Positions 55,801-64,000 of a stretch of DNA of 64,000 nt are shown piece by piece. How positions within the stretch are numbered: position 1 is the stretch's first letter; each line of letters starts with the position of its first letter. The DNA is from Rhodosalinus halophilus (GTDB lineage: Bacteria; Pseudomonadota; Alphaproteobacteria; Rhodobacterales; Rhodobacteraceae), in NCBI RefSeq assembly GCF_003298775.1, contig NZ_QNTQ01000001.1:310001-374000 (forward strand), written 5' to 3'. A program made the position numbers and the translations under genes. The notes below the pieces were generated by a model that worked only from the letters and a program-made list of their open reading frames with translations, was not told the origin of the DNA and ran no database searches.

Positions 55801-56331
55801 CACCGGCCCGCCCTCGCCCGGCGGATAAATGTCGATGATGCCGCCGCGGATCGCATAGTCGCCCGGCTCGGTCACCGTGTGGGCCTGCGAGAAGCCCATC
55901 CGCGCGAGAAAGGCCCGCAGGCCGTCCTCGTCGATGCGCTTGCCCACCTCGGCCACGAAGGCCGCCTCGGCCAGCACCGCGCGCGCCGGGATGAGCTGCG
56001 TCACCGCATTGAGCGTGGTCAGCAGCACGAAGCGCGCGGGCGCGCCGTGCACCAGCGCCGCGAGCGTCGCCATGCGCGCCGCCGAGATGTCCGGGTTGGG
56101 CGAGACGCGATCGAAGGGCAGACAGTCCCAGGCCGGAAAGGTCAGCACCGGCATGGCGGGGTCGAAGAAGGCGAGCGCCGCGCGCATCGCCGCCAATCGT
56201 CGGTCGTCGCGCGCCACATGGATCACCGGGCCGCCCGCGCGCTCGACCTCCCGCAGGACGAGTTCGGCGTCGAAGCCTTCCGGCGCGCCGCCGATGGTGA
56301 CACGCCCGGCGCCTGAGACTGGGCCGTTCAT
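52870..56331 (-). CDS. mfd: Transcription-repair coupling factor Mfd
   Basis: 1153 residues. N-terminal UvrB-homology region (FPAWDCLPFDRVSPNPDISAARM), RNA polymerase-interacting CarD-like domain (LSPGDLVVHVEHGIGRYQGL near residue 485), then the RecG-like translocase with motif I GDVGFGKTEVAMRA, motif II DEEQRFG, motif III LTATPIPRT and motif VI QIRGRVGRS, and the C-terminal TRCF domain. Mfd pushes stalled RNA polymerase off lesions and recruits UvrA, complementing the nearby uvrB. Minus strand, convergent with the small helical gene; ATG 56331 fits the family start. Confidence 0.97.
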   Translation of the reverse strand: MNGPVSGAGRVTIGGAPEGFDAELVLREVERAGGPVIHVARDDRRLAAMRAALAFFDPAMPVLTFPAWDCLPFDRVSPNPDISAARMATLAALVHGAPARFVLLTTLNAVTQLIPARAVLAEAAFVAEVGKRIDEDGLRAFLARMGFSQAHTVTEPGDYAIRGGIIDIYPPGEGGPVRLDLFGDTLDGARRFDPASQRTTEALERVELAPVSEVILDEPSIRRFRQNYRIEFGGGGTDDPLYESVSAGRKPQGAEHWLPFFHDRLETLFDYLPGAPVCLDDQLHAAHRARWEAIADQYEARREAMGQTGRFDTIYKPVPPDRLYLDEAALEGALEGRRVAQFHPLPQPSGPGVTDAGGRIGRSFAPERQNEKVNLFSVLAEHVRARLQEGPVVIASYSEGARERLDGLLEDEGLLGAVPVPDATRLGKTGLHLAVWPLEQGFTRPGLTVISEQDVLGDRLIRGAKKRRRAENFLTEAQSLSPGDLVVHVEHGIGRYQGLEVITAAGAAHECLVLEYAEGAKLYLPVENIELLSRYGHEEGLLDKLGGGAWQARKARMKERIRETAERLIRIAAERELRKAPVLEPQPHAWEAFCARFPYEETEDQMRAIEDVLGDLDAGRPMDRLICGDVGFGKTEVAMRAAFVAAMAGQQVAVIAPTTLLARQHAQSFRERFRGFPLEVRALSRFVSQRAASETRAGLAKGTVDIVIGTHALLSKSVRFANLGLLIVDEEQRFGVAHKERLKQLRSDVHVLTLTATPIPRTLQMALSGVRDLSVIGTPPIDRLSIRTYVGEFDAVTVREALLREHYRGGQSFFVVPRISDLPEMEEFLRQQVPEVSYVVAHGQMAAGELDERMNAFYDGKYDVLLATTIVESGLDIPTANTMVIYRADRFGLAQLYQIRGRVGRSKTRAYAYLTTKPRTPLTPAAEKRLKVLGSLDALGAGFTLASQDLDIRGAGNLIGEEQSGQMRDVGFELYQSMLEEAIARIRSGEAEGLSDTGEQWAPQINLGVPVLIPEDYVPDLDVRLGLYRRLSSLTTKVELEGFAAELIDRFGKLPREVNTLLLVVRIKAMCKRAHIARLDGGPRGATIQFHEDRFPNPGGLVEFIKAQKGLAKVKDNKVVVRRDWKSEKERIRGAFAIAQDLAKQAEAVAAEG

Positions 56332-56354
56332 CGCTTTGTCTTCCCTTGTTTCCG

Positions 56355-56846
56355 TCAATCGCCCAGCGGCAGATAGGCGAGGTTGCGATACATGCCCCAC
56401 ATAGCGGTGACGAAGATCGCCACCATGCCCACCGCCTGGGTGAAGATGCGCTGGCCCTTCAGCCGGCGGCGCAGGGCCGCGCCGGTGAGCGCTTCCGCCC
56501 GGATTCGCCGCGCGGTCCGCAGCCCCTTCGCCCAGACGAGGCTCATGGGCAAGAACAGACAGAAGACCGCCTGCGCGAATTCGATACCGTAAACGAACCC
56601 GAGCAGCGCCAGCATGGTCAGCAGAAAACTCGTCACCCCGATCAGCCAGGCCCCGGCGGCCCCGGCGAAGAACAGGATGCGGTCCACGTTGATGCGCACG
56701 AGATCCTCGAGATCGGCCTGCGCCTGGCCCCCGCGGCGCGCGGCGCGGGTGACCATGTCGAAGGGCACGCCCAGCACCCAGTGGCTGGCCGTCGACCACA
56801 TCACGGCGAGCGCGATCCAGAACCACAGGTTCGAGAAGGACCGCAT
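56355..56846 (-). CDS. Integral membrane protein of unknown function
   Basis: 163 residues with four predicted helices, beginning with MRSFSNLWFWIALAVMWS and including SHWVLGVPFDMV. In related Rhodobacteraceae such proteins are annotated as 'component of SufBCD complex', which is not supported by anything visible here. It lies 23 bp upstream of mfd on the same strand. ATG 56846 was taken since the extension to 57140 is cysteine/arginine-rich and not membrane-like. Confidence 0.7.
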   Translation of the reverse strand: MRSFSNLWFWIALAVMWSTASHWVLGVPFDMVTRAARRGGQAQADLEDLVRINVDRILFFAGAAGAWLIGVTSFLLTMLALLGFVYGIEFAQAVFCLFLPMSLVWAKGLRTARRIRAEALTGAALRRRLKGQRIFTQAVGMVAIFVTAMWGMYRNLAYLPLGD

Positions 56847-57124
56847 GTCGATGACTTCGAAGACCGCGCTTTGCCAGGCCACGGCCACCCCCTTGCACCC
56901 TTCGCTGCGCTGCTTTACGTAACCGCCCCGCGCGCGAATGCCCATACCCGTGCGGCAGGCTTGCCGCCGCGACACGGCGCAGCGGCCACGCCCGGACCCG
57001 CCCGACGCGCGACACCGCTTCAGCGAAGCCGAAAGGGGGACGCAGGAACCCCCGGTCCGGCGGGCCGTTGACGGGGCACATCCGCAAGCGCGCCACGAAA
57101 CGCAGAAGAGAGGAGAATTTCCCG

Positions 57125-58066
57125 ATGGAAATGACCGCATCCCGACGCCGTGATTTCCAGATCACCGACGCCTACCCGACCCGAGGCGAGGGGCCCGAGC
57201 GCTGGATCGAGCGTGCCGACAAGGTGGTCTGGTCGGACTGGACCGAGGACGCGCCCCTCACCCGCGAACAGGCAAACGGCTTCGCCCGCGACGGCTTTCT
57301 CGTGCTTCACGACCTCTTCTCGCCCGCCGAGGTCGAGGCGCTGGTCGATGCCGCCGCCCAACTGAGAGCCGAGGGCCGTGACCGCGCCGGCGACGACGTG
57401 GTGACGGAGCCCGGCTCGGACGCGGTGCGCACCGTCTTCCGCCTCGAGGACCACGACGAGCTGATGGCGCGGCTCAGCCGCGACGCGCGGATCGCCGGCA
57501 TCGCGCGCTTCCTGCTGGGCGACGAGGTCTACATCCACCAGTCGCGCCTCAACTACAAACCGGGCTTCTCGGGCAAGGAGTTCTACTGGCACTCCGACTT
57601 CGAGACCTGGCACGCCGAGGACGGGATGCCCCGGATGCGGGCCGTCTCGGCCTCGCTCCTTCTGACCGACAACCGCGCCCACAACGGCGCGCTCATGCTG
57701 ATGCCGGGCTCGCACCGGACCTTCGTCAGCTGCGTGGGCGCGACGCCCGAGGACAACCACAAGAGTTCGCTCAAGGCGCAGAAGGTGGGCACGCCCTCGC
57801 AGGAGAGCCTCGCCCGGCTCGCCGAGGCGCACGGCATCACGGACGCGGAAGGGCCGGCCGGCACGCTGATCCTGTTCGACTGCAACACCATGCACGGCTC
57901 GAACGGCAACATCACGCCCTTCCCGCGCTCCAACGCCTTCTTCGTCTACAACGCCGTGTCCAACGCGCTGGTCGAGCCCTTCGCCGCCGCAAAGCCGCGG
58001 CCCGACTGGCTGGCCCGTCGCGGCGCGGCCGAGGCGGTCGAGGTCGAAGAGGGGCGGCTGGGCTGA
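57125..58066 (+). CDS. ectD: Ectoine hydroxylase
   Basis: 313-aa Fe(II)/2-oxoglutarate dioxygenase. EctD signatures are FYWHSDFETWHAEDGMPRMR with iron ligands H156 and D158, MLMPGSHRTFVSCVG, and NTMHGSNGN with the second histidine H257. It converts ectoine to 5-hydroxyectoine, a compatible solute, in the cytoplasm. ectABC are not present within the window, so ectoine must come from elsewhere in the genome or from uptake. A good GAGAGGAG site precedes ATG 57125. An alternative would be another phytanoyl-CoA dioxygenase member, but the WHSDFETWHAEDG core is specific. Confidence 0.92.
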   Translation: MEMTASRRRDFQITDAYPTRGEGPERWIERADKVVWSDWTEDAPLTREQANGFARDGFLVLHDLFSPAEVEALVDAAAQLRAEGRDRAGDDVVTEPGSDAVRTVFRLEDHDELMARLSRDARIAGIARFLLGDEVYIHQSRLNYKPGFSGKEFYWHSDFETWHAEDGMPRMRAVSASLLLTDNRAHNGALMLMPGSHRTFVSCVGATPEDNHKSSLKAQKVGTPSQESLARLAEAHGITDAEGPAGTLILFDCNTMHGSNGNITPFPRSNAFFVYNAVSNALVEPFAAAKPRPDWLARRGAAEAVEVEEGRLG

Positions 58067-59245
<1,179 letters not shown>

Positions 59246-59371
59246 GCCGCCGAAGCGTCCGGTCGAAGGTGACAGACCCGGCGCGAGGCGGTATAAGCTC
59301 GTAATCGGACGGTCCTGCAAGAGACCGCGGACGATGAGGCTTCAGGCAGGCAGATATCGGGGCAGAGCACC

Positions 59372-59929
59372 ATGACCCTTCTCAGACGACGCGCCTTCGT
59401 GGCGGGGCTGGCGGCCGCCGGCGTCGCCGCCGGCTGCAGCAACGGCGTCGGCAGCGGCGGCGCGGCCGCCGTCGACGCGCGCGTGGATTCCACGCTGACG
59501 CGGATGTATTCCAGCTATCCGGGCACCCGTGACCTCGCGGAGAAATCCGCCGGCATGCTCGTCATGCCGCTGATGACCGAGGCGGGCTTCGGCGTGGGCG
59601 GGGCCTACGGCCGGGGCGCGCTCAGGGTGGGCGGCGCGACGGTGGACTACTACTCGGCCGCGCGGGCCAGCATCGGGCCGCAGATCGGCGCGCAGCAGTA
59701 CAGTCACGTGCTGTTCTTCATGACCGCCGAGGCGCTGGAGGAGTTCCGCCGCGGACCCGGCTGGGCCGCGGGGGCGGACATCGAATACGTCTTCCGCGAC
59801 CTGGGCGAGGCCATGACGGCCGAGACGACGACCACCCGCTCGCCGGTGATCGCCATCATCTTCGGCCAGGCCGGGCTGCGCCTGGGCGCGACGCTCGAGG
59901 GCACGAAATACACGCGGATCATTCCCTGA
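59372..59929 (+). CDS. SYLF-domain (YSC84-like) lipoprotein
   Basis: 185 residues. A Tat/Sec-like leader with RRRAF and lipobox GVAAGC would be processed before Cys23 to give an acylated protein in the periplasm, inner or outer membrane. The rest is a SYLF/YSC84 domain (EKSAGMLVMPLMTEAGFGVGGAYGRG), a lipid-binding fold that in yeast and plants binds phosphoinositides. Function in bacteria is unknown. A GCAGAG site lies before ATG 59372. Confidence 0.87.
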   Translation: MTLLRRRAFVAGLAAAGVAAGCSNGVGSGGAAAVDARVDSTLTRMYSSYPGTRDLAEKSAGMLVMPLMTEAGFGVGGAYGRGALRVGGATVDYYSAARASIGPQIGAQQYSHVLFFMTAEALEEFRRGPGWAAGADIEYVFRDLGEAMTAETTTTRSPVIAIIFGQAGLRLGATLEGTKYTRIIP

Positions 59930-59994
59930 CGCGAGTGCCCGCCAACCCGCCTTGAGCGTGGCGCGGCGCCCCGTGGCGTGGTAGTATCGCGCGC

Positions 59995-60810
59995 ATGACA
60001 CAGGGGGCGGACGTCGAACGCACCGTCGCGGCGCACTACGGCAGCGAGGACCTGACCGCTCGCATCCTGACCGCGCTCGGCATCCGGGACACGGCCCCCG
60101 CAAGCCTGCACCCGGACCGCCTGGCTCCCGTCGATCAGTTGCATCATGGCGGCCTGAGCCTGACCGAACGGCTGGCGGATGTCGCGGGCGTGGCTCAGGG
60201 CATGACGGTTCTGGACGCCGGCAGCGGCATCGGCGGCGCAGCCCGTTACCTCGCTGCAAGACATGGCTGCCGGGTCGAGGCCATCGACCTGAGCCCGGAT
60301 TTCGTGCGCAGCGCGCAGGATCTGGACCGACTCACCGGTCTGGACACCGCCATCTCCCACCGGGTCGGCTCGGTCACGGGTCTTCCGTGGGCCGACGGCA
60401 CCTTTGACGTGGTCTGGAGCCAGAACGTGACGATGAACGTCGCCGACAAGTCTGCCATGTTCGCCGAGGCGTTCCGCGTCCTGCGCCCGGTCGGCGTCTT
60501 TGCCTTCACCCATATCGCGCGGGGAACCAATACGGACGCGATCGACTATCCGCTGCCCTGGGCGCGCACCGGGGAGACGTCGTTTCTCTCGACTCCTGCA
60601 GAGATCGGCAAGCTTCTCGCGGCGGCCGGCTTCGTCGGGATCGCCGATCACGCAAGCGATGCGCCGCGGCCTGCCCCGCCGGCGACTCCCGATCAGCCCG
60701 ACGACTCGGTGGCGATGGGTGCGGACATGCCGCAGCGGCGCGCCAATGCCGGCCGGGCGGTGGCGGACGGGCGGCTCGTACCGATGATGGTCACGGCCCG
60801 CCGTCCCTGA
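59995..60810 (+). CDS. Class I SAM-dependent methyltransferase
   Basis: 271 residues. SAM-binding motif VLDAGSGIGGAARYLA, motif II VEAIDLSPDFV and post-I FDVVWSQNVTMNVADK resemble small-molecule or sarcosine/glycine-type N-methyltransferases. These could make betaine, which would fit with the nearby ectD as another osmolyte path, but the substrate is not shown. The gene is on the plus strand, 65 bp after the lipoprotein gene and convergent with gyrA. Confidence 0.82.
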   Translation: MTQGADVERTVAAHYGSEDLTARILTALGIRDTAPASLHPDRLAPVDQLHHGGLSLTERLADVAGVAQGMTVLDAGSGIGGAARYLAARHGCRVEAIDLSPDFVRSAQDLDRLTGLDTAISHRVGSVTGLPWADGTFDVVWSQNVTMNVADKSAMFAEAFRVLRPVGVFAFTHIARGTNTDAIDYPLPWARTGETSFLSTPAEIGKLLAAAGFVGIADHASDAPRPAPPATPDQPDDSVAMGADMPQRRANAGRAVADGRLVPMMVTARRP

Positions 60811-60837
60811 GCACGCCGTCCCTGAGCACGGCGGCCC

Positions 60838-63573
<2,736 letters not shown>

Positions 63574-63701
63574 GGGGATCCTGCTCGTCTGGGCGGGCCT
63601 CGGGGCCGGCTTTCGCTCTCTATAGCACCCCCGCTCCGGGCCGTGCAACGCCGCCCCGCAGGCACTGTCAGCAGCCACCTTGGCCTGCTGCTAGTATATT
63701 G

Positions 63702-63714
63702 TTTTCATTGAAAA
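63702..63714. promoter_or_regulatory. Inverted repeat in the gyrA-usg promoter region
   Basis: TTTTCA-T-TGAAAA in the most AT-rich stretch of the divergent gap (about 63690-63719). It may be part of the promoters or an operator; no regulator is identified. Confidence 0.4.
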
Positions 63715-63762
63715 ATAATCCCGAGGCCGCATCATTTTCCGTGCAGACACCCAGAGGTGACC

Positions 63763-64000
63763 ATGACGGAAAGCGAAACCGAACTCATGCTCAAGGGCTA
63801 CGGCCTGACCACGGCGGAATTCCTCTACCACATGCCGGACTATCGCAACGTGCTCAACACCTTCGTCTGGCAGGACTACGATCTCGCGCCGGACCACCCG
63901 CGGCTGTTCCGCTTCATCGAATTCTGGCAGGAGGAGATCGAGGGCCCGCTGCACTCGGTCCGCTTCACGCATCGCAAGATGATCTCGCCGGGCGAGTGGC
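63763..64000 (+). CDS. Usg-like protein, 5' part
   Basis: Partial gene running off the right edge. The visible 79 residues (LKGYGLTTAEFLYHMPDY, TFVWQDYDLAPDHP, FWQEEIEGPLHSVRFTHRKMISP) match the small Usg family of about 90 residues found in alphaproteobacteria, so only some 10 residues are missing. Function is not known; old annotations as an aspartate-semialdehyde dehydrogenase relative are not supported. ATG 63763 has CAGAGGTGA before it. Confidence 0.88.
   Translation, partial: MTESETELMLKGYGLTTAEFLYHMPDYRNVLNTFVWQDYDLAPDHPRLFRFIEFWQEEIEGPLHSVRFTHRKMISPGEW

Noticed and set aside
56355-56846. SufBCD component near mfd
   Set aside because: Homologues carry this name in databases, but the protein is a four-helix membrane protein 6.3 kb from the sufB start, and nothing in it points to Fe-S assembly.
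59995-60810. Glycine betaine biosynthesis assignment for the methyltransferase
   Set aside because: Only general SAM motifs can be seen; osmolyte linkage with ectD is not enough for a specific call.

Overview
The window is a high-GC (roughly 70%), gene-dense stretch of an alphaproteobacterial chromosome, most likely a marine or salt-tolerant member of the Rhodobacterales/Rhodobacteraceae. The evidence is a DUF6455 protein, a single-cysteine IscR heading a suf cluster, a Usg protein, a Mg-type HemB, two TRAP transporters, a LuxI-type synthase and an ectoine hydroxylase. No rRNA, CRISPR array, insertion sequence, integrase or phage gene was seen. There are three tRNA genes (Ala-CGC, Phe-GAA, Arg-CCG).

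Layout. 1-9.3 kb is mostly core metabolism: a partial asparagine synthase, malic enzyme, a DUF6455 protein, a coupled phosphatase/ABC exporter/thioesterase operon, an aminotransferase, a PRC-barrel protein and a complex I accessory subunit. 9.6-12.9 kb has uvrB, followed by five copies of a palindromic repeat around a small secreted protein, then a zinc-ribbon protein. 13.0-22.1 kb holds two TRAP systems facing each other. The first (M-P-Q order) ends in an MlrC-like amidohydrolase and an alpha/beta hydrolase; the second has an unusual DctQ with a TM2-like and coiled-coil extension. tRNA-Ala follows.

22.6-39.4 kb is the accessory-looking part and lies between tRNA-Ala and tRNA-Phe. It begins with a same-strand signalling cluster (23.7-32.6 kb): Hanks-type kinase, FHA protein, PP2C phosphatase, a GTPase-like protein without a P-loop, a dynamin-like GTPase, a small GTPase, a possible roadblock-like protein and an unknown protein. 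Next come two paralogous response regulators with degenerate GGDEF-like outputs, a divergent cytochrome P450, a membrane histidine kinase overlapping the second regulator, and a LuxI-type acyl-homoserine lactone synthase with no LuxR nearby. The kinase/FHA/phosphatase/GTPase cluster is the best candidate for an undescribed system: a phospho-switch probably acting on membrane-associated GTPases.

39.7-43.2 kb has a lipid kinase homologue, a phosphoesterase and a spermidine-synthase-like protein. 43.2-51.8 kb is the Fe-S assembly locus (iscR, cysteine desulfurase, sufB, ybjQ, a methyltransferase-like gene, sufC, sufD, two Yip1-like genes, sufS), all on the minus strand. One probable IscR palindrome lies in front of iscR and a near-identical one lies inside the desulfurase coding sequence. 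51.9-64 kb returns to housekeeping: a hydrolase, mfd, ectD without ectABC, hemB, a SYLF lipoprotein, a methyltransferase, gyrA and the start of usg.
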